A stretch of 64,000 nt of DNA from Bryocella elongata (GTDB lineage Bacteria > Acidobacteriota > Terriglobia > Terriglobales > Acidobacteriaceae). The notes under the pieces were generated by a model. It had not been told where the DNA came from, did no database searches, and saw nothing but the letters and a program-made list of their open reading frames with translations. The position numbers were made by a program, and so were the translations under genes. The DNA lies in the NCBI RefSeq assembly GCF_900108185.1, contig NZ_FNVA01000002.1, positions 496,001-560,000 of the forward strand, read 5' to 3'. Shown here piece after piece: positions 43,065-51,839 of this stretch (position 1 is the first letter of the stretch; each line of letters starts with the position of its first letter).

Positions 43065-44266
43065 AGCTCTACACAGAATCGACCCAGGAGAGCCTGCGCG
43101 CCCGCAAGCTTGTTACCCAATGGAATGACGACGGCCTCGTCAGCAAGGAGCAGTACGAGCAGCTCGAACAGGACACGGTCTCCGACCTGCGCACCACCAA
43201 CATCTTTCTCCGGCTGGTGCTGTTGCTGTTCACTCTCGTTGCAGTGGGCGCCGCCGTCGGGCTCTTCTTCCTGCTCGCAGGCGCCGCACCCTCCCGGTCA
43301 TTCATCGGTATATGTCTTCTCGGCTTTTCCGTCTTTTGCTATATGTCCGCCGAGGCCGCTGTCACCGGTGGCCGCTTGTATCGCTACGGAATCGAAGAAG
43401 GACTTGCCATCGGTTCCGTAGCTTTGGCCTGCAGCAGTGTGGCCTCTCTCTTTTCCGACAGCGGCCTCCCCTCCGAACATCGTGTGATGTTTCTGGTCTG
43501 TTGCGCCGGTGCAGGGTTTTCGCTCTGGATCTGGTATCGCTTTGACCTCTGGTATGCGTTTCCTGCCGCGATGATTTTCACCCTCTTCCTGCCCGGGTAC
43601 TGGACGCCATCCCACACATGGCAGCGTTGTTGGATCTGCGTTTTGTATGCAGCTGCGCTGGCTTGTATCGCGGCTATTCGCTCGCGTCATCGCTTCGACT
43701 ACCTCGAACAGGAATATTCGCTCGCGGAAGCCTTTCTCTGGCTGGGAATCTACCTGGTGCTCAACCTCAAGCTCTCAGCCATCAGTTCACCCGCCGAGTT
43801 GTGGACCAATATGCATCCCACCTCGGAGTTTGCAGCACCGTTCTACTGGACGACGTGGGTGCTGCTCTGGTGCCTGCCGCCCATCCTCCTCGCGCGCGGC
43901 GTGCGCCGGAAGGATCGCTTCCTTCTCGCGGCCGGAATGATCAGTATGGTCCTCACGCTGGTCACCAACAAGCCGTACCTGGGTTGGCAGCGGCATACCT
44001 GGGACCCGATGTTGCTTGGCATTGCGCTGATTGCTGTTGCCGTATGGCTTCGCCGCTGGCTCGCTCAGGGTCCCGACGGAGTTCGCCACGGCTTTACTGC
44101 GGCGAACATGTCGGGGAGACACAAGCACGCGTTGGGTGTGGCTTCGTCCGCACTCGGCCTGTTCTCTCCGCATCCCATCGCTCCAGCTTCGCAAGCGGGG
44201 AGCCCGGAGTTTGGATCCGGGTTTGGTGGCGGATCGGGCGGCGGCGGCGCGAGTGGGGACTTCTGA
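43061..44266 (+). CDS. Membrane protein, DUF2157/DUF4401-like partner, with Gly-rich tail
   Basis: 401 residues. Begins with a soluble part similar in layout to its upstream partner (VTQWNDDGLVSKEQYEQLEQ), then about nine spans. The last 45 residues are soluble and end in a Gly/Ser-rich tail (SGFGGGSGGGGASGDF), like the tails of some membrane proteins anchored near the surface. The similar N-terminal design suggests the two genes arose by duplication and form one complex. No known function. Confidence 0.65.
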   Translation: MKLYTESTQESLRARKLVTQWNDDGLVSKEQYEQLEQDTVSDLRTTNIFLRLVLLLFTLVAVGAAVGLFFLLAGAAPSRSFIGICLLGFSVFCYMSAEAAVTGGRLYRYGIEEGLAIGSVALACSSVASLFSDSGLPSEHRVMFLVCCAGAGFSLWIWYRFDLWYAFPAAMIFTLFLPGYWTPSHTWQRCWICVLYAAALACIAAIRSRHRFDYLEQEYSLAEAFLWLGIYLVLNLKLSAISSPAELWTNMHPTSEFAAPFYWTTWVLLWCLPPILLARGVRRKDRFLLAAGMISMVLTLVTNKPYLGWQRHTWDPMLLGIALIAVAVWLRRWLAQGPDGVRHGFTAANMSGRHKHALGVASSALGLFSPHPIAPASQAGSPEFGSGFGGGSGGGGASGDF

Positions 44267-44479
44267 GAGCTACGGGGAGTCTTCGCGCTTGATCGCCCTT
44301 TGCGTGCTGTCGATTTGCTCAATCAAGGGATGAAACTCAAATCGATGGCGCGGACAAGCCGGCTTCTCGCCAGCGATGCGCCCTGCCACGTGGTGATTGG
44401 CGAATTTTGTAACTGACTCGTTTCTCCTCGTGCGCCTTTCTCCTAACTGCATGGGCGCTCTTTTTTGCGAACCGTGTTT

Positions 44480-45133
44480 TCAGGATTCTTCTATGTCATC
44501 TGGCTCGGTCGCGGATTGGTTTGCTTGTAGAGGGTCAGCGGTCAGGTCCGTTGGCGACACTTCGGAGCCTAGAGGTACGCGGAAGGGTTCCACGTCTATG
44601 CGCTCGTAGCGCACTTCGAGGACGGTGAGGGTTTCTGTGCCGCCGGGGGCTTGGAGGACCACTTCGTCGTCCTCTGCGGCTCGCATCAGGGCTCGGCCCA
44701 GGGGGGAGGCCCAGCTGATGTGGTTGCGGTCGAGGTCGACCTCGTCGGTGCCGACGATGCTGACGGTTCGCTGTGTGCCGGCGGAATTCGCGAAGCGGAC
44801 GGTGGCTCCGAAGAAGACCCTTGTGGCGCGCTGGCCGGTTCGGGGAGCTTCGGGATCGATGACCTCTGCGGCTTCGATTCGCTTGGTGAGGAAGCGGACC
44901 CGACTGTCGATCTGCCGGAGGCGTCGCTTGCTGTACTGATAGTCGGCGTTCTCACTGCGATCGCCATTGCCCGCGGCCCATGCCACCACCGCGACTACGG
45001 CGGGGCGCTCTTTGGCGAGCAGGAACTGGCGCTCGTCTTTGAGGCGTTCGATGCCGCCGGGAGTGATGTAGTTGGTGCCGTGGCTCGGCGCGGGCTCCTG
45101 TGCTTTCGGTCTTCGGGTAAAGCCTTTTTGCAT
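44480..45133 (-). CDS. greB: Transcription elongation factor GreB
   Basis: 217 residues. Coiled-coil N-terminal domain with the acidic tip pattern NGDRSENADYQYSKRRLRQI and the FKBP-like C-terminal domain (VSIVGTDEVDLDRNHISWAS, PLGRALMRAAEDDEV). GreB inserts into the RNA polymerase secondary channel and stimulates cleavage of backtracked RNA. It is about 55 residues longer than E. coli GreB, mainly at the C terminus, where an extra acidic segment of unknown role follows the core. Confidence 0.9.
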   Translation of the reverse strand: MQKGFTRRPKAQEPAPSHGTNYITPGGIERLKDERQFLLAKERPAVVAVVAWAAGNGDRSENADYQYSKRRLRQIDSRVRFLTKRIEAAEVIDPEAPRTGQRATRVFFGATVRFANSAGTQRTVSIVGTDEVDLDRNHISWASPLGRALMRAAEDDEVVLQAPGGTETLTVLEVRYERIDVEPFRVPLGSEVSPTDLTADPLQANQSATEPDDIEES

Positions 45134-45197
45134 GCTGCGGCTCTTTCTTTAAAGCAGGTAGTGTGGTGAGTTAGAGATTCGTGCAGGATATTGTGTC

Positions 45198-45444
45198 GGG
45201 CTTTCAGCCCTCCAAGCAAGGCAAGGAATTTCTGACTCGGGACACCAGGGAAGCTCTGCATACGTTACAGCCAGCATTCCCCCAGGGGCTAAAGCCCCCT
45301 TGATTACGAGCGCTTACGGCACGGCTGAAGCCGTGCCCTTAACGAGACGTGACTGAAGCAAGGTCTGATCGAGTTTTGAGCGTTCCCTCCGGGGCCCAAG
45401 CCACTGTATTGCGCGGATGTTTGTGGCGGGACTGAAGTCCCGCC
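45198..45444. repeat. Cluster of four REP-like palindromes with C-TRAA-G loops
   Basis: Four short hairpins lie at 45198-45210 (GGGCTTTCAGCCC), 45285-45298 (GGGGCTAAAGCCCC), 45318-45337 (GGCACGGCTGAAGCCGTGCC) and 45425-45444 (a GGCGGG/CCCGCC stem around ACTGAAGT). Three share a loop TGAA or TAAA closed by a C-G pair. They resemble REP sequences. They occupy the 625-base spacer between greB and the RluA-family gene, which holds no gene that I can see. Confidence 0.7.
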
Positions 45445-45446
45445 CC

Positions 45447-45596
45447 GACAAAGCACGACCCGTTCGTTCCTGACAAAGCACGACCGGTTCTTTCCTGGCA
45501 AAGCATGACTCGTTCGTTCCTGATAAGGCACAACTCGTTCGTTCCTGACAAAACGTGACTTGTTTCGACCTGACATGGCGCGGCTTGTAAGGAGGC
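45447..45596. repeat. 25-bp tandem repeat, five clear copies and one degenerate
   Basis: Consecutive 25-base units start at 45447, 45472, 45497, 45522 and 45547; a sixth at 45572 has only its first bases. Each starts with GACAAAGCACGAC or a close variant and ends with CGTTCGTTCCT or a variant. There are no unique spacers, so this is not a CRISPR array. Unit length is not a multiple of three, which argues against coding. The array adjoins the palindrome cluster directly. Confidence 0.85.
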
Positions 45597-45758
45597 CACT
45601 TCATGAGATCTGAACGATCAGCATGACTCGATACTAATCGGGAGGGCTTGCCATTCGCATGGAGAACGGGCCTGCAGTCATCAACGATTGTTGGCGTGCT
45701 GCGGGTGTTGATTGGAGCGGAGTACGTGTGGGCGGAGGTCGTCGCTTAGACTCGAAGG

Positions 45759-46643
45759 ATGCTCAACCGGGGCTATGCCTACGCGACGATCATCGGCGGC
45801 AGAGAGCATGGGCAGGCGTTGGTGGATCACCTGGCGAGGCTTTATCCGCACTCCACTGCGCAGGCATGGCTGGAGCGATTGGAGCGCGGCGAGGTGACTC
45901 TGGACGGCGTTGTGGCCAGCGGGAGCGAGTTGGTTGCTGCGGGTCAGGGCCTGGTGTGGAACCGTCCGCCGTGGGTTGAGCCGGAGGCTCCTCGGGACTT
46001 TGCGGTGTTGCTGGAGGATACGCACCTGCTGGCGGTGTACAAGCCGAGCGGGCTGCCTACCCTGCCGGGGGCCGGGTTTATGGAGAACACGCTGCTGCGA
46101 CTGGTGCAGAGGCAAAGCCCCGATGCGAATCCTGTTCATCGGCTGGGGCGAGCTACGAGCGGCATCGTCCTCTTCGCGAAGACGACAGAGGCGGCCGCGA
46201 GGCTGAGTGCGGACTGGAACACGGCGAAGATTCAGAAGATTTATCGAGCGCTGGCGCAGGGCGTGGCGGAGCGGGATGTCTACGAGATTGTTACGCCGAT
46301 TGGCCTTGTACCGCATCCGCTGATCGGTTCCGTGTGGGCTGCAAGTGCGGGCGGCAAGACGTCTAAGTCCGTGGCGAAGGTAATTTCGCGCACAATAGAT
46401 ACAACGATGTTTGAGGTAAGTCTGTGTTCGGGGCGGCCGCACCAGATACGAATTCATCTGGCGTCGATTGGCCATCCGTTGGTGGGCGATCCGCTGTATG
46501 GCGCAGGTGGGCAGCCTCTGGAAGAGCTTCCCGGACTGCCGGGGGATGGTGGCTATCTGCTGCACGCTCAGTTTCTGAATTTCCAACATCCAGTTACCGG
46601 AGAGGTCATCCGGGTTGAGGCGGATTTGCCTGCTGGATTCTGA
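45759..46643 (+). CDS. RluA-family pseudouridine synthase-like protein without the usual catalytic Asp
   Basis: 294 residues. An S4-like start (ERLERGEVTLDGVVASGSEL) precedes the RluA core: LAVYKPSGLPTLPG, the motif NPVHRLGRATSGIVLFAKT, and RPHQIRIHLASIGHPLVGDP. In RluA, RluC and RluD the motif reads HRLD, and that Asp attacks the uridine; here residue 130 is Gly. I recall some homologues with HRLGRGTSG, so this is probably a real subfamily. Whether it is active is unclear. Family assignment is firm; function in rRNA or tRNA modification is inferred. Confidence 0.85.
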   Translation: MLNRGYAYATIIGGREHGQALVDHLARLYPHSTAQAWLERLERGEVTLDGVVASGSELVAAGQGLVWNRPPWVEPEAPRDFAVLLEDTHLLAVYKPSGLPTLPGAGFMENTLLRLVQRQSPDANPVHRLGRATSGIVLFAKTTEAAARLSADWNTAKIQKIYRALAQGVAERDVYEIVTPIGLVPHPLIGSVWAASAGGKTSKSVAKVISRTIDTTMFEVSLCSGRPHQIRIHLASIGHPLVGDPLYGAGGQPLEELPGLPGDGGYLLHAQFLNFQHPVTGEVIRVEADLPAGF

Positions 46644-46680
46644 TTGCGGGCGATGGTTCCATGCGTGACGAGAGATTTCG

Positions 46681-47862
46681 TCAGAGGGCGGGGTCTCGGC
46701 GCATGTCGGCTTCGAGGGCGGCGGTGTTGTGGTGGGGCTGGTGGCGGTCGCGGAGGCGGAGGAACGGGCGTTCGATGGCGATGTGCAGGAGCCATGCGGT
46801 GGCGAAGATGGTTGTGGCGTAGAGCAGCCATGATGCAGGGCCGTGGGGTTTGGTGATGGTGGGGACGTGTTCCATGAGGAAGTGGCCGACTTCTTTGTGA
46901 GTGAGATAGAGGGCGAAGGCCAGGGCGGCGATGGTTTGGGCTCCGGGGATGCGGTAGCGGGCGATGAGGCCGTTGCGGCTCATGGCGGATGCGGTGATGA
47001 GGCCGAGGCCGAGTGAGAGCAGGGGCAGGCCGACGATCATGCCCCACTTTGCGGAGCCTTCGTCGCTGCCGAGGTCGAGGTTGCGGAACATCCAGATGAC
47101 GGGAGCGACGCAGGCGATGCCGGCGAAGAATAGCGTGTGGCCGCGCTGCATGAGGCTATCCCAGGTTGCGGGGCGAAAGGTTTTGAGGAGGGCGAGAGTA
47201 ACTCCTGCGGTGAGGCCGTCGAGGCGGGAGTAACTCGTGTAATAGACCTTCGTATAGATTTCGTCGGAATAGCGGGCGATGAGCCAATAACGCAGAGCGA
47301 GGCCGCCGAGGACGACGAAGGTGATGGTGCATGCGGTCTTGCGGGCGGAGGGTTTGCGCATCAACAGCGCGACAAGCACGGGGAGGACGAGGTAGAAGTG
47401 CTCTTCGACGCAGAGGGACCAGGCGTGGGAGAAGGCCCGGCGGCGGAAGCTGAAGCCGAAGTTCATGGTGAAGGTGAGGAACTTCCAGAGCGGGCCGATG
47501 GTGGGGGCTTCGCGCCAGGCGGGCACGAGGAAGTAGAGCGCGACGACGACGAGATAGACGGGCAGGATGCGGTAGGCGCGGCGGAGATAGAAGGCTTGCA
47601 CCGAACTGCGGATCGACGGGACTTTGCCTTCTGCGTAGGGCTTGAGTAACTGCTGGCCGATGAGAAAGCCACTTAGGACGAAGAAGAGGTCGACGCCCAT
47701 CCAGCCGTGATAGGTGACGGGGAGGAGACGCTGGGGCAGCTCGCCGAAGATGGTGAGGTGATAGAGCATGACGGCGAGGACGGCGAAGGCGCGCAGGGTG
47801 TCGAGCCCGTGCAGACGGGGGCCGACGCCGACGTGGCGAGGAGCGGGGCGATGGGTTGTCAT
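46681..47862 (-). CDS. Acyltransferase family 3 membrane protein (OafA/YrhL type)
   Basis: 393 residues with about ten spans. The start GLDTLRAFAVLAVMLYHLTI holds the family RAxAxxxVxxxH pattern with its conserved His, and HGWMGVDLFFVLSGFLIGQQ is the usual second segment. Such proteins transfer acyl groups, often acetyl, to surface polysaccharides or lipids across the inner membrane. There is no C-terminal SGNH domain. Convergent with the RluA-family gene; downstream target unknown. Confidence 0.9.
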   Translation of the reverse strand: MTTHRPAPRHVGVGPRLHGLDTLRAFAVLAVMLYHLTIFGELPQRLLPVTYHGWMGVDLFFVLSGFLIGQQLLKPYAEGKVPSIRSSVQAFYLRRAYRILPVYLVVVALYFLVPAWREAPTIGPLWKFLTFTMNFGFSFRRRAFSHAWSLCVEEHFYLVLPVLVALLMRKPSARKTACTITFVVLGGLALRYWLIARYSDEIYTKVYYTSYSRLDGLTAGVTLALLKTFRPATWDSLMQRGHTLFFAGIACVAPVIWMFRNLDLGSDEGSAKWGMIVGLPLLSLGLGLITASAMSRNGLIARYRIPGAQTIAALAFALYLTHKEVGHFLMEHVPTITKPHGPASWLLYATTIFATAWLLHIAIERPFLRLRDRHQPHHNTAALEADMRRDPAL

Positions 47863-47971
47863 GTGCGGTGTGGCGGAGAGGCGAGCCGCTTCAGAGTAGC
47901 GCGAGTGGCTTTGTGGTGGTGGGTGTGGTGGGGTGGCAAGTTTGGTTCAGTTGAGGATGCTGCGTCTCCGG

Positions 47972-49549
47972 TCACTTCGCAACGGACTGCGTGACGGTTG
48001 GGCCCGATCGCTCTCGGACCAGGAAGAAGAATGCGACGGGCGAGAGCGCGACGGAGACATACATGAGGAGGCGGAAGCAGTCGGCGTAGCAGAGTAGAAG
48101 TGCCTGCCGATTGATCTCGTCCTGGATTTGTCCGAGGGCGCGCCGGGCTGCATGGGTGCTGGAATCTCCGGCGAAGGCGTGCAGGTAGGAAGCTCGTGCC
48201 TGAACTGCAGCGGCTAACTCCATCGACGATGGGGGCAGGTTTTGGACCAGATACGTACGGTGGATTTGGACTCCACGCACGAGCATGGTGTTCACGATAG
48301 AGATACCGATGGCGGAGCCCAGATTCCGGAAGAGACCGTACAACGAAGCGGCGGCGTCGTTCTTGCCGGATTTCAGCCGGGAGAATGCGAGCACGCTCAA
48401 GGGAGTAAGAAAGAGCGCGACTCCTGAGCTTTCGAGGATGCGGAGTTTGACGATGGTTCCGTAATCGACCTGCAGCGTGAGGCCGGTTAGCTGGTGGAAT
48501 GCAAACGTGGTTACCATCAAGCCGCTGACGATCAGGATGCGATGGTCGATGCGCTTCATGAGCCACGTGGTCAGCGGCAGAAACAGCAGCAGGGCGAAGG
48601 ACCCCGGCGAGAGCACGAGGCCGCTCTCGGTTGCGGTGTAGCCGAGCATGCCGTGGGTGAACTCCGGAAGCAACGCGGTGCTGGCGTAGCGGGCGAAGTA
48701 AGTGAAGAAGGCCATGCCGCAGGCCAAGGCAAAGTTGCGATTGGTGAGCAGGCGCATCTGAAGCACCGGATGCTTCGCGCGGAAGAGCTCGTGGTGGACC
48801 AGGAAGAGGAGGGCGACGCAGGACAGGATCGCCGCGGTAGAGATTGCGGGCGATGCGAACCAGTCGGAGCGCTCCCCGCGATCGAGCACGTACTCGAGGC
48901 AACCGAGGCCCACAGCGATGCCGAGGAGGCCGGCGTAGTCGATGGGAGCATCTCTGGTGTGATCCTGCGGTGCCTCAGGTTGCAGGGCGCGGTTGAGGAA
49001 GTAGGCGGCGATGCCGCATGGGATATTCAGGAAGAAGATCCAGCGCCAGCCCCAGTGGTCGCTGAGCCAGCCGCCCATTACTGGTCCGAGTGTGGGCGCG
49101 AGGACAATGACGACCGAGTAGAGCGTGAACGCGGCGGCGATCCGTTCTTTGGGAAAGAGGTCGGCCAGGATTGCCTGCGTGGTGGGCTGGAGGCCACCTC
49201 CGCCAAGCCCCTGTAATACGCGAAAGAGGATGAGGATTGGGAGGCTTGGCGCGATGCCACAGAAGAACGAGCTCAGGGTGAAGAGCAGGATGGAGAGCAG
49301 ATAGAAGCGCTTGCGCCCCATGCGGCCTGAGATCCAGCCGCTGACCGGCAACACGACCGCATTGGCAACGAGGTAGGACGTGAGCACCCACACCGATTCG
49401 TCGAGCGACGCCGAGAGATTGCCCGCGATGTACGGCAGGGCGACGTTGGCGATGGAGGTATCGAGCACCTCCATGAAGGGTGCGATGATGGCGACTCCTG
49501 CAATCAGCCATAGATTGTGATTGGTGGAGGTGGTGCGTTCGCCACTCAT
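47972..49549 (-). CDS. DHA2 family (EmrB/QacA) drug efflux transporter
   Basis: 525 residues with about fourteen spans, the DHA2 layout. The first span is followed by FMEVLDTSIANVALPYIAGN, the family signature, and later GRMGRKRFYLLSILLFTLSS and LAPTLGPVMGGWLSDHWGWR (motif C-like, typical of drug:H+ antiporters). It should expel a toxic compound by proton exchange. Membrane-fusion and outer-membrane partners are not adjacent. The AraC-type regulator is divergent with only 32 bp between starts, so it probably controls this pump. Confidence 0.92.
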   Translation of the reverse strand: MSGERTTSTNHNLWLIAGVAIIAPFMEVLDTSIANVALPYIAGNLSASLDESVWVLTSYLVANAVVLPVSGWISGRMGRKRFYLLSILLFTLSSFFCGIAPSLPILILFRVLQGLGGGGLQPTTQAILADLFPKERIAAAFTLYSVVIVLAPTLGPVMGGWLSDHWGWRWIFFLNIPCGIAAYFLNRALQPEAPQDHTRDAPIDYAGLLGIAVGLGCLEYVLDRGERSDWFASPAISTAAILSCVALLFLVHHELFRAKHPVLQMRLLTNRNFALACGMAFFTYFARYASTALLPEFTHGMLGYTATESGLVLSPGSFALLLFLPLTTWLMKRIDHRILIVSGLMVTTFAFHQLTGLTLQVDYGTIVKLRILESSGVALFLTPLSVLAFSRLKSGKNDAAASLYGLFRNLGSAIGISIVNTMLVRGVQIHRTYLVQNLPPSSMELAAAVQARASYLHAFAGDSSTHAARRALGQIQDEINRQALLLCYADCFRLLMYVSVALSPVAFFFLVRERSGPTVTQSVAK

Positions 49550-49581
49550 ATACTGGAAGGCTAGGGCGGCTGAACGGCGAT

Positions 49582-50394
49582 ATGCGGACAGAAACTATCG
49601 ACATCCGGACAGACAAGGCGCTTGCAGAGTGCCTGGAGGTAGATCGTCCCGTTGCGGCGCTGGCATTTGACTATGCTGCGAACGACCATGTTCCAGCGCA
49701 CGAGCATGTGAAGGCGCAACTTCTCTATGCCATCGAGGGCACGATGGTGCTCTCAACCCGCGAAGGCAAATGGGTATTACTCCCTACGCGCGCTTTGTGG
49801 GTGCCGGCGCATACGCGGCACTCGATTCGCATGCGTGGCCCGGTTCGGATGCGGACGCTCTTTCTGGATGACACCGCGAATATTCCGATGGCGAGTTGCG
49901 CAGCGGTGAGCGTATCTCCCCTGTTGCGGGAGCTTATCGTGGGCATGCTTCAGGAGCCGCCTCGTTATGCTCCTGCGAGTCGCGGTGCGCAGATGGCGGC
50001 GTTGATCGCAAGTGAGCTTCGCGTATGCCAGAGCTTGCAGTTATCTCTGCCGTGGCCCAAAGATCAAGGACTTCGCAAGGCCTGCGATGCGATGCAGCGA
50101 AATCCTACGCTGGCGGGAGATATGGAGTACTGGGCGTCGCGACTTTCTGTAAGCAGCAGAACGCTGGCGCGCCTGTTTCGGAGTGAGACGGGCATGAGCT
50201 TTGGAGAATGGCGAGCTCAGCTTCTCCTGCTGGAGGCGCAGGTTCGACTGGCGCAGGGGCAGTCCAGCTCGCGAGTTGCAAAGGCGCTGGGATATGCGAG
50301 CCATGCGGCATTTTGTGCGATGTTTCGCAAGGCAACGGGCTTTACGCCGATGGAGCATCCGGAGCGCGAAGCGCGGATCCGGCCTGATGACTAA
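49582..50394 (+). CDS. AraC family transcriptional regulator with N-terminal cupin
   Basis: 270 residues. A cupin-like N-terminal domain with PAHEHVKAQLLYAIEGTMVL and WVPAHTRHSIRM is followed by the two-HTH domain (YWASRLSVSSRTLARLFRSE; VAKALGYASHAAFCAMFRKA). Such regulators (AraC-cupin type) commonly control a divergent efflux gene. The start lies 32 bp from the DHA2 start, so both promoters share the same region. Its 3' end overlaps the ArsR-like gene by four bases in convergent orientation. Confidence 0.88.
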   Translation: MRTETIDIRTDKALAECLEVDRPVAALAFDYAANDHVPAHEHVKAQLLYAIEGTMVLSTREGKWVLLPTRALWVPAHTRHSIRMRGPVRMRTLFLDDTANIPMASCAAVSVSPLLRELIVGMLQEPPRYAPASRGAQMAALIASELRVCQSLQLSLPWPKDQGLRKACDAMQRNPTLAGDMEYWASRLSVSSRTLARLFRSETGMSFGEWRAQLLLLEAQVRLAQGQSSSRVAKALGYASHAAFCAMFRKATGFTPMEHPEREARIRPDD

Positions 50395-50798
50395 GCTGAG
50401 CGGGGGGACCGCTTTGTGGTGGACTTTGCGGAGTGTCTTGCGGGAATTTTCTTTGCGGCGGCTTGTTCGAGTTCGATCATGTGGGCTTTGACGATGGAGG
50501 CCATGAGGCCTGGGAAGCGGGCGTCGACTTCGGCGCAGCGGGAGGTGTTGCGGACTTCGACGCCGTGGCGTTCGCTGTGGATGAGGCCGCTTTCGCGGAG
50601 GATCCGGAAGTGCTGCGAGAGGGTGGACTTGGGGATGGGGCGGTTGAGGACGTGGAGGAAGGTGGAGCAGTTCTGGGCGCAGTCCTGGGCGACGATGTTG
50701 GCGTAGATGGCGACGCGCACGGGATCGGAGAGGGCGTGGAGCAGGCTCTCGACGGTGATGTCTTCGATCGCGGGATGGAGGAACGGTCGCACTGTCAT
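50391..50798 (-). CDS. ArsR-type winged-helix transcriptional regulator
   Basis: 135 residues. The winged helix is at about 17-85: ALSDPVRVAIYANIV, then PKSTLSQHFRILRESGLIHS and RHGVEVRNT for the wing. The C-terminal end is basic and Lys/Ser-rich (AAKKIPARHSAKSTTKR). Cysteines at residues about 40-45 (DCAQNC) could sense metal or oxidation. The gene is divergent from the SDR gene, with a perfect palindrome between the two; it is the likely repressor of itself and the SDR. Confidence 0.85.
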   Translation of the reverse strand: MTVRPFLHPAIEDITVESLLHALSDPVRVAIYANIVAQDCAQNCSTFLHVLNRPIPKSTLSQHFRILRESGLIHSERHGVEVRNTSRCAEVDARFPGLMASIVKAHMIELEQAAAKKIPARHSAKSTTKRSPRSA

Positions 50799-50824
50799 TG
50801 AGAGTAGGTGAGGGAAGCGGAAGG

Positions 50825-50855
50825 TTCAATAGTTCGTATTTTCGGAACTATTGAA
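50825..50855. promoter_or_regulatory. Perfect 11-9-11 palindrome, probable ArsR-type operator
   Basis: Arms TTCAATAGTTC and GAACTATTGAA are exact complements with nine bases between. The site is 27 bases before the ArsR-like ATG and 47 before the SDR ATG, in the divergent promoter region. Its AT-rich arms stand out from the surrounding GC-rich sequence. ArsR-family dimers bind such imperfect or perfect palindromes. Confidence 0.7.
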
Positions 50856-50901
50856 TCTCCGAACTTCATGGGTCCATCTACTGCTGCAGGAGGGCAGACC
50901 C

Positions 50902-51633
50902 ATGGGTAAGCTCGAAGGCAAAGTAGCGGTGATTACGGCGGCGACGTCCGGCATGGCGCTGGCGACGGCGAAGCAGTTTGTGGCGGAGGGCGCGTATGTG
51001 TTCATCACGGGGCGCAAGCAGGATCAGCTGGATGCAGCGGTGAAGGCGATTGGGCGCAACGTGACCGGAGTGCAGGGCGATGCATCGAAGCTCGAGGACC
51101 TGGACCGGTTGTACGCAACGGTGAAGCGCGAGAAGGGGAAGATCGATGTGCTGTTTGCGAGCGCGGGCACGGGCGAGTTTGCGACGCTGGAGCAGGTGAC
51201 GGAAGAGCACTTCGACAAGACGTTTGATCTGAACGTGCGCGGGACGTTGTTTACGGTGCAGAAGGCGCTGCCGCTGTTCAACAAGGATGGCGCGATTATC
51301 ATCAACGGGTCGATTGCGAGCATCAAGGGATTTCCTTCGTTCGGCGTGTACAGCGCGAGCAAGGCGGCACTGCGCGCGTTGGCGCGGACGTGGCTGCTGG
51401 AGTTGAAGGACCGTGGGATTCGCGTGAATCTGCTCAGCCCGGGCACGATCGATACGCCGGCGCTTGATCCTTTGGGGGAAGAGGCGAAGAAGGGATTTGC
51501 GGCGATGATTCCGCGTGGCACGATGGGGCGGCCGGAGGAGATTGCGACGGTGGCGACGTTCCTGGCGTCGAGCGACTCGAGCTTTGTGAATGGGATCGAA
51601 TTGTTTGTTGATGGTGGCACGGCGCAGATCTAG
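50902..51633 (+). CDS. Short-chain dehydrogenase/reductase
   Basis: 243 residues from ATG 50902, with AGGAGGG upstream. The Rossmann motif is [10 protein letters not shown] (residues about 11-20) in place of the usual TGxxxGIG; the catalytic Tyr/Lys appear in [12 protein letters not shown], and NGSIAS gives the Ser. The C-terminal [18 protein letters not shown] ending is typical. Reaction: NAD(P)H-dependent reduction of an unknown carbonyl. Controlled, by position, through the divergent ArsR-like regulator; this pairing is frequent in bacteria. Confidence 0.92.
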   Translation: MGKLEGKVAVITAATSGMALATAKQFVAEGAYVFITGRKQDQLDAAVKAIGRNVTGVQGDASKLEDLDRLYATVKREKGKIDVLFASAGTGEFATLEQVTEEHFDKTFDLNVRGTLFTVQKALPLFNKDGAIIINGSIASIKGFPSFGVYSASKAALRALARTWLLELKDRGIRVNLLSPGTIDTPALDPLGEEAKKGFAAMIPRGTMGRPEEIATVATFLASSDSSFVNGIELFVDGGTAQI

Positions 51634-51754
51634 AGCCTTCCTCCTGTTGCCGGGTATCCAGGGCGTGGCGTTTTCGTTGGGAAAGCGCCTATAGAGAGTG
51701 AGTCATGGCTCTGCACCTATAGGAGGACGCTCTAACGACCGAGGAAGTGCAATG

Positions 51755-51783
51755 AGCCGAAGCTGCGAGACGCGGCTTCGGCT
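51755..51783 (+). terminator. Terminator downstream of the SDR gene
   Basis: Arms AGCCGAAGC and GCTTCGGCT pair perfectly; four inner bases extend the stem and leave loop AGA. TCTTT follows on the plus strand. The site lies about 120 bases after the SDR stop, before the repeat array. Confidence 0.65.
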
Positions 51784-51839
51784 TCTTTGCGCGTGGGAGC
51801 GGGAGAGATATCAATAGACGGGAACGCGGGGCCTTCCAC

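Noticed and set aside
44270-44452. Minus-strand ORF of 60 residues after greB
   Set aside because: No ribosome site, no recognisable domain, and a composition compatible with chance; the reading frame is unsupported.
45447-45596. Possible CRISPR array
   Set aside because: The 25-base units follow each other directly without spacers and no cas genes are present.
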